Origin: Pseudomonas nitroreducens
Lineage (GTDB): Bacteria; Pseudomonadota; Gammaproteobacteria; Pseudomonadales; Pseudomonadaceae
DNA: 64,000 bases
Direction: 5' to 3'
NCBI RefSeq assembly: GCF_024170165.1
Contig: NZ_JALJXP010000004.1
Coordinates: 248,001-312,000 of the forward strand
This document shows positions 15,665 through 27,095 of this stretch, in pieces (within the stretch, counting starts at the first letter, position 1; every line of letters starts with the position of its first letter). Position numbers and translations under genes: made by a program. Below the pieces are notes generated by a model that worked only from the letters and a program-made list of their open reading frames with translations, was not told the DNA's origin and did not search any database.

Positions 15665-16300
15665 ATGGCCACTCCCCGCGCCGAACAGAAACAACAGACC
15701 CGCCTGGCCCTGATGGATGCTGCACGCAGCCTGATGGACAGCGGCCGCGGCTTCGGCAGCCTGAGCCTGCGGGAAGTGGCGAAGACGGCGGGCATTGTGC
15801 CGGCGGGCTTCTACCGGCACTTCACCGACATGGACCAGCTCGGCCTCGCTCTGGTCGCCGCCGTAGACGAGACCTTCCGCGAGACCCTGCGCGTGGTACG
15901 CCGCAACGAGTTCGAACTGGGCGGTGTGATCGAAGCTTCGGTGCGCATCTTCCTCGATGCCGTCACCGCCAACCGCACCCAGTTCCTCTTCCTCGCCCGC
16001 GAGCAGTACGGCGGCTCGCACCCGATCCGCCAGGCCGTGGGCGAGCTGCGCCAGCGCATCACCGACGACCTCGCTGCCGACCTTGCGCTGCTCAACAAGC
16101 TGCCGCACCTCACCGCCCAGGACATCGACGTGATCGCCGACCTGGTGGTGAAGACCGTGTTCGCCACCCTGCCCGAGCTGATCGACCCGCCGGCCGACAG
16201 CCTGCCGACGCACCTCTCGCCCCAGGCCAAGATCACCCAGCAGCTGCGCTTCATCATGATCGGCGCCAAGCACTGGACCGGGATCGGTTCGCGGCCCTGA
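15665..16300 (+). CDS. desT: TetR-family regulator DesT
   Basis: 211 residues from ATG 15665. N-terminal TetR helix-turn-helix: TRLALMDAARSLM, then LSLREVAKTAGIVPAGFYRHFTDMDQLG (residues about 12-62). The C-terminal ligand domain follows. In P. aeruginosa DesT represses desCB and senses the ratio of unsaturated to saturated acyl-CoA, binding DNA more strongly with unsaturated acyl-CoA. The divergent layout with desC and the two 18-bp palindromes in between support the same role here. Confidence 0.92.
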   Translation: MATPRAEQKQQTRLALMDAARSLMDSGRGFGSLSLREVAKTAGIVPAGFYRHFTDMDQLGLALVAAVDETFRETLRVVRRNEFELGGVIEASVRIFLDAVTANRTQFLFLAREQYGGSHPIRQAVGELRQRITDDLAADLALLNKLPHLTAQDIDVIADLVVKTVFATLPELIDPPADSLPTHLSPQAKITQQLRFIMIGAKHWTGIGSRP

Positions 16301-16328
16301 GCCGCCCGCACGCGCACGACCAATACCT

Positions 16329-16409
16329 GTAGGAGCGAGCTTGCTCGCGAACCAGCTCCGCAGCGGACTCTGTCCGCGAGCAATAACGATGGCGTCCCCT
16401 CGCTCCTAC
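16329..16409. repeat. REP-type hairpin
   Basis: GTAGGAGCGAGCTTGCTCGCGAA at the left end, CCTCGCTCCTAC at the right. Confidence 0.75.
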
Positions 16410-16437
16410 AAAAAGCGCTACTGCCCCGCCTTGGTGC

Positions 16438-16452
16438 GCACCGTTTTCGTGC
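16438..16452. promoter_or_regulatory. NtrC-like enhancer site upstream of ureE
   Basis: GCACCGTTTTCGTGC fits GCAC-N7-GTGC, the NtrC half-site arrangement. A weaker copy (GCAC-N7-GCGC) begins at 16453. It lies about 97 bp upstream of a sigma-54 promoter. Confidence 0.55.
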
Positions 16453-16534
16453 GCACCATCCTTGCGCGCACGCACCATTACTGACCGAACGGACAACCGC
16501 TCCAGCCCGCGCCAGCTCTGACGCGGGCCGGTAC

Positions 16535-16550
16535 TGGCAAGCCCCTTGCT
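16535..16550 (+). promoter_or_regulatory. Sigma-54 promoter for ureEFG
   Basis: TGGCAAGCCCCTTGCT matches TGGCAC/G-N4/5-TTGCW: GG and GC elements are exact and spacing is correct. It ends 33 bp before the ureE ATG. Nitrogen-limitation control of urease accessory genes is expected. Confidence 0.7.
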
Positions 16551-16583
16551 GTAGCACCGCCATTGCTACTGCCGGACGCTGCC

Positions 16584-17084
16584 ATGCTGGTCATCCACCA
16601 AAGAACCGAACCCCGCGAACACTGGGACGCCGAGCTGTGCCTGAATTACGAGGCGCGCAGCAAGAGCCGCCTGCGCTGCTTCACCCGCAGCGGTGAAGAC
16701 GTCGGCCTGTTCCTCGAACGCGGCCAGCCGCCGCTGGTCGATGGCGAGTGCCTGCTGGCCAACGACGGCCGCGTGGTGCGCGTCTGCGCGGCGCCGGAAA
16801 AACTCCTCCATGTCACCTGCGCCAACGCCCGCGAACTGAACCGCGCGGCCTATCACCTGGGCAATCGCCACGTCGCCCTGCAGGTCGGCGATGGCTGGCT
16901 GCGCCTGCTCGACGACTACGTGCTCAAGGCCATGCTCGACCAGCTCGGCGCCACGGTGGAAGCCATCGAAGCGCCCTTCCAGCCGGAGCATGGCGCCTAC
17001 GGCGGCGGTCATCACCACTCGCACCATGGCGAAGAGGAATTCAACTACGCGCCGAAGCTGCACCAGTTCGGAGTGCGCCGGTGA
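16584..17084 (+). CDS. ureE: Urease accessory protein UreE
   Basis: 166 residues from ATG 16584. N-terminal peptide-binding domain (RLRCFTRSGEDVGLFLERG), central metal-binding domain with the AYHLGNRHVALQV segment holding the dimer-interface histidine, and a His-rich C-terminal tail (GGHHHSHHGEEE) that binds extra nickel. UreE delivers Ni(II) to the UreDFG-apourease complex in the cytoplasm. First gene of ureEFG; its TGA overlaps the GTG of ureF. The urease structural genes and ureD are not in this window. Confidence 0.93.
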   Translation: MLVIHQRTEPREHWDAELCLNYEARSKSRLRCFTRSGEDVGLFLERGQPPLVDGECLLANDGRVVRVCAAPEKLLHVTCANARELNRAAYHLGNRHVALQVGDGWLRLLDDYVLKAMLDQLGATVEAIEAPFQPEHGAYGGGHHHSHHGEEEFNYAPKLHQFGVRR

Positions 17085-17749
17085 GCGCCATCTGGTCGCT
17101 GCTACGCCTCGCCAGCCCACAACTGCCCATCGGCGGCTACAGCTATTCCCAGGGCCTGGAAAGCGCCATCGACCAGGGCCAGGTAAAGGACGCCGACAGC
17201 GCCCGCATCTGGCTTGTCGATCACTTGCACCTGAACCTCGCGCGCTTCGAAGGCCCATTGCTCGCCGAGCTGCTTCGCGCCGCACAAAGTGCTGACTGGA
17301 ACGCCCTGCGCGACGCCGCCGAGCGCCATCGCGCCAGCCGCGAAACCCGCGAGCTGGGCCTGGAGAATCGGCAGATGGGCTTCTCCCTCGGCCAGTTGCT
17401 CGAAGCGCTGCCCGAGCTGGACGAACCCGCGCGCCAGTGGCTCGCCGGGCAGGCCGAGCCCTCCTTCGCCGCCGCCTGGGCGCTGGCCGCCCGCGCCTGG
17501 GGGCTCTCCCCGGAGCAGGCTCTCGGCGCCTGGCTATGGAGCTGGCTGGAGAACCAGTTGGCGGTGCTGATGAAGACCCTGCCGTTGGGCCAGCTGGCCG
17601 CGCAGAAGCTCACCTCGCAACTGCTCCCCGACCTCGACGCCACCTGCCGGGCCGCGCTGGAAAACGATCCCCACGGCGGCGCGCCCTTCGGTCTCGCGCT
17701 GGCCTGCATGACCCACGAAACCCAATACAGCCGTCTGTTCCGCTCCTAG
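17081..17749 (+). CDS. ureF: Urease accessory protein UreF
   Basis: 222 residues from GTG 17081, which overlaps the ureE stop by four bases (GTGA), a translational coupling arrangement. Characteristic start [24 protein letters not shown] and end [20 protein letters not shown]. All-helical. UreF links UreD to UreG and acts as a fidelity factor in GTP-dependent nickel insertion. Usual length for the family. Confidence 0.93.
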   Translation: MSAIWSLLRLASPQLPIGGYSYSQGLESAIDQGQVKDADSARIWLVDHLHLNLARFEGPLLAELLRAAQSADWNALRDAAERHRASRETRELGLENRQMGFSLGQLLEALPELDEPARQWLAGQAEPSFAAAWALAARAWGLSPEQALGAWLWSWLENQLAVLMKTLPLGQLAAQKLTSQLLPDLDATCRAALENDPHGGAPFGLALACMTHETQYSRLFRS

Positions 17750-17759
17750 GAGAACTGCC

Positions 17760-18374
<615 letters not shown>

Positions 18375-18432
18375 TGCCTTCTTCGCGGCCGCGGATGGCG
18401 GCCGTCTCATAAAGAGAACCCGGGAGTTTTCC

Positions 18433-19005
18433 ATGCAGCTGCGCAAAGCCCTCTACAGCCTGGCGCTGTTCCTCACTCCGGCGGTGGCCTTCGCCCATCC
18501 GGGCCATGGCGACCACGGCCTGATCGCCGGCATCGCCCACCCCGTGACCGGCCTCGACCACCTGCTGGCGATGCTCGCCGTCGGCCTCTGGGCCGCACAG
18601 CAGAAAGGCGCGGCACGACTGGCGCTGCCGTGCACCTTCGTGGTGACCATGCTGATCGGCGGGCTGCTGGGCTTCGAGGGACTGGAGGTGCCGTTCATGG
18701 AGACCGGTATCGCCGCCTCCGTACTGGCGCTGGGCCTGTGCGTCGCGCTGGCGGTGCGTCCGCCGCTGTTCCTGGCGATGGGCGCGACCGCGCTGTTCGC
18801 CTTCGCCCATGGCGTGGCCCACGGGCTGGAACTGCCGGACCTGAGCAGCCCGTGGCTGTATACGGCCGGCTTCGTCGGCGCGACCGCTGCGCTGCACGCG
18901 GCGGGTTACGGGATCGTTCGCCTGCTGCCGCAGACCGCCGCGCCGCTGGTGCGTTTTGCCGGCCTGGCTTCAGCCGGTGCCGGCGCCTGGCTGCTCGCCG
19001 GCTGA
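18433..19005 (+). CDS. hupE: HupE/UreJ-family nickel (or cobalt) permease
   Basis: 190 residues, ATG 18433. Signal-like N-terminus followed by the family motif HPGHGDHGLIAGIAHPVTGLDHLLAMLAVG (a histidine-rich metal-binding stretch at the first membrane segment) and a second HGVAHGLELP motif. About six membrane segments. HupE/UreJ proteins bring in nickel for hydrogenase or urease. Location 58 bp after ureG, same strand, indicates nickel supply to urease. A REP element follows. Confidence 0.88.
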   Translation: MQLRKALYSLALFLTPAVAFAHPGHGDHGLIAGIAHPVTGLDHLLAMLAVGLWAAQQKGAARLALPCTFVVTMLIGGLLGFEGLEVPFMETGIAASVLALGLCVALAVRPPLFLAMGATALFAFAHGVAHGLELPDLSSPWLYTAGFVGATAALHAAGYGIVRLLPQTAAPLVRFAGLASAGAGAWLLAG

Positions 19006-19006
19006 G

Positions 19007-19077
19007 CACAGGAGCGGACTCCGTCCGCGATGGCATCCGCGCGCTGCGGAGCTATCGCGGACGGAGTCCGCTCCTAC
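19007..19077. repeat. REP-type hairpin
   Basis: From ACAGGAGCGGACTCCGTCCGCGA to TCGCGGACGGAGTCCGCTCCTA. Ends are inverted copies. Confidence 0.75.
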
Positions 19078-19109
19078 GCTACATCACACAAAATCCGAAC
19101 CCTGCAGAA

Positions 19110-19169
19110 GCGCCCATGCCCGCGACAAACCCCGCCGCGGGGCAGGTCGCGGGCATGGCCCGTTCCTAC
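19110..19169. repeat. Inverted repeat, REP-related
   Basis: GCCCATGCCCGCGAC at the left pairs with GTCGCGGGCATGGCCC at the right, centre rich in CCGC/GCGG. Could end transcription from both neighbours, but there is no clean T run. Confidence 0.55.
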
Positions 19170-19183
19170 AACAACAAGAACCG

Positions 19184-19948
19184 TCAGGCCTTGCGATGCA
19201 CCGCGAACCCGGCCCACGCCTGGCTCACCGGCATGATCTCCAGGGTATTGATGTTGATGTGCGGCGGCTGGTTCATGATCCAGTGGATGGTCTCGGCAAT
19301 GTCCGTGGACTGGATCGGCTCGGCGCCGGCATAGGTCTTGTCGTATTTCGCCTGGTCACCGCCGAAGCGCACCAGGGAGAATTCGCTCTCGCACATGCCC
19401 GGTTCGAGGTTGGTGACGCGCACGCCGGTGCCCTGCAGGTCGCAACGCAGGTTCAGCGAGAACTGCTCGACGAAGGCCTTGGTCGCGCCATACACGTGAC
19501 CGCCCGGATAGGGCCAGTGGCCGGCCACCGAACCCAGGTTGAGGATGCTCGCCCCCGGACCATGGGCAATCAGGCGCGGCAGCAGCAGGCGGGTGGCATA
19601 CATCAGGCCCTTGATGTTGGTGTCGACCATGGTGTCCCAGTCATCCAGCTCGCAGTTCTGTGCCGGGTCCGTGCCCAGGGCGAGTCCGGCGTTGTTGATC
19701 AGGCCGCGCAGCTTGGCGAACTTCTCCGGCAGGCTGTCCACGGCAGTGGTCATCGCCGCGCGGTCGCGCACGTCGAGCACCAGCGGCAGTACCTCAGTCT
19801 CGGCGGAAAGCTCCTGGGCCAGGGCGTTCAGGCGCTCCTCGCGGCGGCCGGTGATCACCAGCGACCAGCCGTCACGGGCGAAGCGCCGCGCGCAGGCTTC
19901 GCCGAAGCCGGAGGTGGCGCCGGTAATGAACAGGGTGGGAGTGGTCAT
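19184..19948 (-). CDS. Short-chain dehydrogenase (YdfG-like)
   Basis: 254 residues from ATG 19948. Rossmann motif TGATSGFGEACARRF (residues 8-22), NNAG at about 86, catalytic Ser in NLGSVAG and YxxxK as YGATKAF (about 150). NADP specificity is suggested by TGRREERL after the second strand. It resembles E. coli YdfG, an NADP-dependent 3-hydroxy acid dehydrogenase that also oxidises serine. The neighbouring gene encodes an ornithine-cyclodeaminase-family protein in P. aeruginosa too (PA4907-PA4908), but here 510 bp separate them, so no operon is implied. Substrate uncertain. Confidence 0.82.
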   Translation of the reverse strand: MTTPTLFITGATSGFGEACARRFARDGWSLVITGRREERLNALAQELSAETEVLPLVLDVRDRAAMTTAVDSLPEKFAKLRGLINNAGLALGTDPAQNCELDDWDTMVDTNIKGLMYATRLLLPRLIAHGPGASILNLGSVAGHWPYPGGHVYGATKAFVEQFSLNLRCDLQGTGVRVTNLEPGMCESEFSLVRFGGDQAKYDKTYAGAEPIQSTDIAETIHWIMNQPPHININTLEIMPVSQAWAGFAVHRKA

Positions 19949-20137
19949 CACTGAAATCCTCATACTGGGCACTGCCGTCGCCGATACATGCCGGGGAATC
20001 GTACGGTGCGCGTTCTTGTCGGTCGGTCGAGCATAACAGCCCGAACCCGCCGCGTTGCGTTACAGCCATGCTGGATAAAACCCGAACAGCCGCCGGAAAC
20101 GCCCATGGCAGCTGGCCCGCCGCAAGTTGCGCCCACC

Positions 20138-20146
20138 TTGTCCACA
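20138..20146 (+). promoter_or_regulatory. DnaA-box-like sequence
   Basis: TTGTCCACA, one mismatch to TTATCCACA, in a gene-free spacer of 510 bp (19949-20462). Confidence 0.4.
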
Positions 20147-20257
20147 GGCTGTTCCACGGATTCTGTGGGCAAGCGCAACCGGAATTTCCCCTGGACGATT
20201 TTCGAGCGCCCCGCCGCAGGCCGCGCCACCGCTGCGCTGGAGAAGTTCTTCCCAAGC

Positions 20258-20266
20258 TTATCCACA
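20258..20266 (+). promoter_or_regulatory. DnaA-box consensus
   Basis: TTATCCACA, exact match to the DnaA box; 120 bp from the preceding box, same orientation. Confidence 0.5.
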
Positions 20267-20425
20267 GGTCTTTCAACGGCTGGCGGGGACAACTATCGGA
20301 AGTGCGGAACTATTCCGCGAAGTCGTAACTGTCCATCCATACAGGGGTTGCAGGGCAATCGAACAGAATTCGACCGCCCGTGACGGCGCCTGTGGCCACG
20401 AGGCCTGGAAGCGTTCTCCCAGATG

Positions 20426-20434
20426 TTATCCACA
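20426..20434 (+). promoter_or_regulatory. DnaA-box consensus
   Basis: TTATCCACA, exact match; 168 bp from the previous copy, same orientation. Apart from these boxes and short CCACA/TGTGG words I see no gene or promoter in 19949-20462. Confidence 0.5.
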
Positions 20435-20462
20435 GCGCCGCCCACAGAATTTCGGGACAACT

Positions 20463-21386
20463 TCACTGCACGAGGAGGCGCGCCGCGATCAGGTCTTCCA
20501 GTGCATATCCGACGGACTTGAACAGGGTGATCTCGCTATCGTTCCTGCGTGCACCGCGTCCGCGCAGGAGGTCGGCTAACTCGCCGTCGATAGCACTCTC
20601 GTCGATGACGCCTTCGCCCAGGGGAATCAGCAGGTCGCCCGCCTCGGCCAGCGCGCCTTCGCGGGTGTCGACGACGATCCGTGCGCGGCGGACAGCCTCG
20701 TTGTCAGTCTCGCGCATGCTGGGCAGAAAGGCGCCGACCAGATCGAGGTGGCAGCCCGAGCGCAGCCAGGCACCGTGGACGATGGGTTCGCGGGAAGTGG
20801 TGACGCAGCTGATGCAGTCCGCCGCCGCCACGCCACCGCGCAGGTCGGCGCAGGCGTGGACGGGATAGCCCTCGTCCTGCAGCTGCTTCACCAGCGCATT
20901 CACCTTGTCTTCCTGGCGCCCCCAGAGGGCGATGTCCTCGTACTCGCGCACCGAGCAGTGCGCGCGGACCATGTGCGGTGCCAGGGTGCCGCTGCCGACC
21001 ACCAGCAGCCGGCGCGCATCGCGGCGCACCAGGTAATCGGCGACCAGCGCGGAGGTGCAGGCGGTACGCCGGGCGGTCATTTCCGAGGCTTCGAGCATGG
21101 CCAGCGGGCGGCCGGTTGCGCCGTCGAACAGGCAGAACAGCGCGGCCACCGCCGGCAGGTTCTTCGCGCCGTTGTCGGGGAACACGGTGACCAGCTTCAC
21201 GCCGATGTCCTGCCCCGGCCGCCATACCGGCATGGTCAGCAGCGAGGCATTGCCGGGCAGCTCATGGCAGGCGCGCACCGGGGCTTCGCAGTCACCGGCG
21301 AGGCCGATGCGCAGGGCTTCGATCAGTGGGGGATAACTCAGGCGTGCGGCGACGTCGGCGTTGGTGAGGAACTTAAGGTCGTGCAT
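20463..21386 (-). CDS. Ornithine cyclodeaminase / mu-crystallin family protein
   Basis: 307 residues from ATG 21386. Typical family layout: KLVTVFPDNGAKNLPAVAALFCLFD substrate loop, LEASEMTARRTACTSALVADYL helix, Rossmann segment VVGSGTLAPHMVRAHCSVR (residues about 130-148) in place of the usual GTGxQA, and DLVGAFLPSMRE with the conserved aspartate. Family members are ornithine cyclodeaminase, alanine dehydrogenase or ketimine reductases acting on piperideine/pyrroline-2-carboxylate. Because the next genes are an amino-acid transporter and pipecolate-degrading enzymes, a cyclic imine reductase producing L-pipecolate or L-proline is a reasonable guess; sequence alone does not decide. Separated from livF by 220 bp that include a repeat element. 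Confidence 0.75.
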   Translation of the reverse strand: MHDLKFLTNADVAARLSYPPLIEALRIGLAGDCEAPVRACHELPGNASLLTMPVWRPGQDIGVKLVTVFPDNGAKNLPAVAALFCLFDGATGRPLAMLEASEMTARRTACTSALVADYLVRRDARRLLVVGSGTLAPHMVRAHCSVREYEDIALWGRQEDKVNALVKQLQDEGYPVHACADLRGGVAAADCISCVTTSREPIVHGAWLRSGCHLDLVGAFLPSMRETDNEAVRRARIVVDTREGALAEAGDLLIPLGEGVIDESAIDGELADLLRGRGARRNDSEITLFKSVGYALEDLIAARLLVQ

Positions 21387-21411
21387 GGGGGCCTCGTACG
21401 CAGATTGAGGG

Positions 21412-21543
21412 CCCCTCTCCCCCCGCCCTCTCCCTGAAGGGAGAGGGCGCTATCCGTGCCGGCTGACATCACGGTTTCAGCCTACACCGAACGGTCCCCT
21501 CTCCCTTCGGAGCGGGGCGCGCAGCCAGGGTTAGGGAGAGGGC
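21412..21543. repeat. Interspersed intergenic repeat, copy 1
   Basis: Bounded by CCCCTCTCCCCCCGCCC and AGGGAGAGGGCGG; inside are CCCTGAAGGGAGAGGG and GTGCCGGCTGACATC. Two more copies with the same layout lie at 28471 and 31179. Confidence 0.65.
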
Positions 21544-21605
21544 GGAAAGCGAGCAGCGCTCCCTTGTCGATCAGGAGCGAACCCGACGCCATTCTCGGTG
21601 GGACA

Positions 21606-22318
<713 letters not shown>

Positions 22319-22322
<4 letters not shown>

Positions 22323-23190
22323 GCCAGCTCCTCTTCGTCTGCGCCGAGATAGGCGGCGATCACTTTCTCGTTGTGGCGGATTTCGTCCGGCGCGCCACGG
22401 GCGATGACCACGCCATGGTCGAGCACGATGATGTGGTCGGAGATGTTCATCACCATGCCCATGTCGTGTTCGATCAGCAGCACGGTGATGCCGTGATGGT
22501 CGCGCAGGTAGCGGACGATGCGCGCCAGCGCCTGGGTCTCGGCCGGGTTCAGGCCGGCGGCGGGTTCGTCGAGGCAGATCAGCTCGGGCCGGGTACACAT
22601 GGCGCGGGCGATCTCCAGGCGGCGCTGCTGCCCGTAGGACATCTCGCCGGCGAGGCGGTTGGCGCAGTCCACCAGGTCCACCACTTCCAGCCAGTAGAAG
22701 GCGTGATCCAGTGCCTCGCTTTCCGCGCGGCGGTAGCCGGGGGTGTTGAGCACGCCGGCGATGAGGTTGCGGTTGACGAACATGTGCTGGGCCACCAGCA
22801 GGTTCTCCACCACCGACATCTCGCGGAACAGCCGGATGTTCTGGAAGGTGCGCGCGAGCCCCGCGCGGTTCACCAGGTGGGTGCCGCCGAACATCTTGTA
22901 GTACAGGCGGTTGCCGAACTGTGCCGGGTTGACGAAGTCGCCGCCCTGGAACGGCTGGCCGAGCACCTTGATGACGTCGGTGGTGCCGCCCTGGGTGTTG
23001 AGCAGGATATTGCCGCCGGTGGCCTTGTAGAAGCCGGTGAGGCAGTTGAACACCGTGGTCTTGCCGGCGCCGTTGGGGCCGATCAGCGCGGTGATGGAGC
23101 CGCGCTCCACGTCGAGGTTGACGTCGTTGAGCGCCTTGATGCCGCCAAAATGCATCATCAGGTGCTCGACGCTGAGGATCTTGTCCGCGC

Positions 23191-23194
<4 letters not shown>
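22319..23194 (-). CDS. livG: Branched-chain-type amino acid ABC transporter ATPase (LivG-like)
   Basis: 291 residues from ATG 23194, overlapping the livM stop by four bases. Walker A GPNGAGKTT (about residue 38), a family-typical insertion after it containing NPAQFGNRLYYKMFGG, signature MSYGQQRR (171), Walker B LICLDEPAAGL (192) and switch LLIEHDMG. LivG ATPases carry this longer insert relative to LivF. Forms the ATPase pair with LivF. Confidence 0.9.
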
Positions 23195-24495
<1,301 letters not shown>

Positions 24496-24497
24496 GC

Positions 24498-25430
<933 letters not shown>

Positions 25431-25546
25431 GCTGGGCAGGAAAGGCGGACGGCTCGCGCAATCACCGGCTCGTGACCAGCTGCGCGCGTTTCGTCGACCT
25501 GCGGGGAAGCCGGCGCCGCGGGTAGCGGCGCCGGCCGGTCAGGCGG

Positions 25547-26683
25547 TTACTTCTTGAACGCGTCGAGCTGGTGGTACTTGCCCTTGTCGTCCCACTCGTA
25601 GACCACGTAGTCGGAGACTTTCAGGTCGCCCTTCTTGTCCCACTCCTTCTTGCCCATCACGGTCTGCACCGGATTGGCCTTCAGCCAGGCGCTGGCCTTG
25701 GCCGGGTCGGTCTTGCCCGCGCCGTTGAAGGCGGCGGCCAGGGCCTGTACCGAGGAGTAGGCGTAGAGGGTGTAACCCTCGGGCTCGAAACCGTTGGCGC
25801 GGAATTTCTCCACCACGGCCTTGCCGTCCGGGATCAGGCGCGGGTCGGCGCCGAAGGTCATCAGCACGCCCTTGACGTACTGCGGGCCGCCAGCGGTGGT
25901 GACCAGCTCGTCGGTGACGATGCCGTCGTCGGACATGAACTTGGCGGTCAGGCCCTGCTCGCGCATCTGCCGTACCAGCGGGCCGGCTTCCGGGTGCAGG
26001 CCGCCGAAGTAGACGACTTCTGCGCCCGAGGCGCGGATCTTGGTGACCAGGGCGTTGAAGTCCTTCTCGCCACGGGTCAGGCCTTCGTACAGCACTTCCT
26101 TCACGCCACGCTTGTTCAGCTGCGCGCGGGTGGCGTCGGCCAGGCCCTGGCCGTAGGTGTCCTTGTCGTGGATCACCGCGACCTTCTTCGCCTTCAGCAC
26201 GTCGACGATGTAGTCGCCGGCGACCACGCCCTGCTGGTCGTCACGGCCGCACATGCGGAACATGCCGGAAAGGCCGCGCTCGGTAACCTGCGGGTTGGTG
26301 GAACCGGGGGTGATGGCGATGATGCCGGCCTCGTCGTAGACCTCCGAGGCGGGGATGGTGGAGGAGGAGCAGAAGTGGCCGACCACGGCGACCGCCTTGT
26401 CCTGGTCCACCAGGCGGTTGGCCACGGCCACGGCCTGTTTCGGTTCGCAGGCGTCGTCCGCCTTCACCAGTTTGATCTTCTCGCCATTGATGCCACCGGC
26501 GGCGTTGATGTCTTCCGCGGCCTGGCTTGCCCCACGCCAGTACTGCTCACCGAACGAGGCGTTGGCCCCGGTATGCGGACCTGCGACCCCGATAACAACA
26601 TCGGCCTGTACAACGGAAGACATGCCCAGTGCGGTGGTTACCGCCAGAGCCAGAAAGCCTTTTCTGAAAATCTTCTGCGACAT
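25547..26683 (-). CDS. livK: Periplasmic binding protein of the LivHMGF-type transporter
   Basis: 378 residues from ATG 26683, AGGAG ten bases upstream. Signal peptide MSQKIFRKGFLALAVTTALGMSSVVQA, then a type I periplasmic binding fold (VVIGVAGPHTGANASFGEQYWRGASQAAEDIN). Two cysteine pairs are possible (DDACEPK, GHFCSSS). The SSSTIPASEVYDEAGI segment is the amino-acid carboxylate pocket region of LivJ/K/BraC. Substrate is not readable from sequence. It is first in the transporter operon and has a perfect sigma-54 promoter at 26771-26786, so expression probably needs an enhancer-binding protein. Confidence 0.88.
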   Translation of the reverse strand: MSQKIFRKGFLALAVTTALGMSSVVQADVVIGVAGPHTGANASFGEQYWRGASQAAEDINAAGGINGEKIKLVKADDACEPKQAVAVANRLVDQDKAVAVVGHFCSSSTIPASEVYDEAGIIAITPGSTNPQVTERGLSGMFRMCGRDDQQGVVAGDYIVDVLKAKKVAVIHDKDTYGQGLADATRAQLNKRGVKEVLYEGLTRGEKDFNALVTKIRASGAEVVYFGGLHPEAGPLVRQMREQGLTAKFMSDDGIVTDELVTTAGGPQYVKGVLMTFGADPRLIPDGKAVVEKFRANGFEPEGYTLYAYSSVQALAAAFNGAGKTDPAKASAWLKANPVQTVMGKKEWDKKGDLKVSDYVVYEWDDKGKYHQLDAFKK

Positions 26684-26770
26684 GGAGTTTTGCTCCTGAG
26701 GGTTTTTGTAATGGCGCGTTGTATTTCTTGTTGGCGATTTCTCGTTTAAGCGATTCAGCGAATTATCGAC

Positions 26771-26786
26771 AGCAAGCGGCGTGCCA
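26771..26786 (-). promoter_or_regulatory. Sigma-54 promoter of the transporter operon
   Basis: On the minus strand TGGCACGCCGCTTGCT, an exact match to TGGCACG-N4-TTGCW. It ends 87 bp before the binding-protein start. Confidence 0.8.
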
Positions 26787-26856
26787 TTCGTTTTTGTTAT
26801 TAACCAAGTCCTACAGCGAAAACAGCCCGAGCTGGCAGACATCAAGTGCTAGACAC

Positions 26857-26954
26857 GTGCAACCCACTGAAAGAATAAGGTGCAACCAGGAAGACATCAG
26901 GGTGCAACCCTCCTTCCCGTGGGCTGACTTTTTCCAGCCACCACAGGCGCAACC
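26857..26954. promoter_or_regulatory. Direct repeats GTGCAACC, likely activator sites
   Basis: GTGCAACC at 26857, 26880 and 26902 (22-23 bp apart) and a variant GCGCAACC at 26947, twice that step further on. A looser GGTGCAGACC lies at 26994. They lie 70-170 bp upstream of the sigma-54 promoter, the normal place for enhancer-binding protein sites. The rest of the 26684-27095 spacer shows no gene. Confidence 0.6.
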
Positions 26955-27095
26955 CCAACCGTAACCATCGCTGTCACCGAACTGCACATCCGCGGTGCAG
27001 ACCCGTCGGGGTAACGCACCATAAGAGGCTAGACCAAAGTGCAGCGAGCGTTGGCGGGTCAAACCGGGGCGGCGCGCGCCCCAGTCTGAACGACC

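Noticed and set aside
20138-20434. Chromosomal origin of replication
   Set aside because: No dnaA, dnaN, rpmH or gidA nearby and no AT-rich unwinding stretch; only DnaA-box-like sequences are present.
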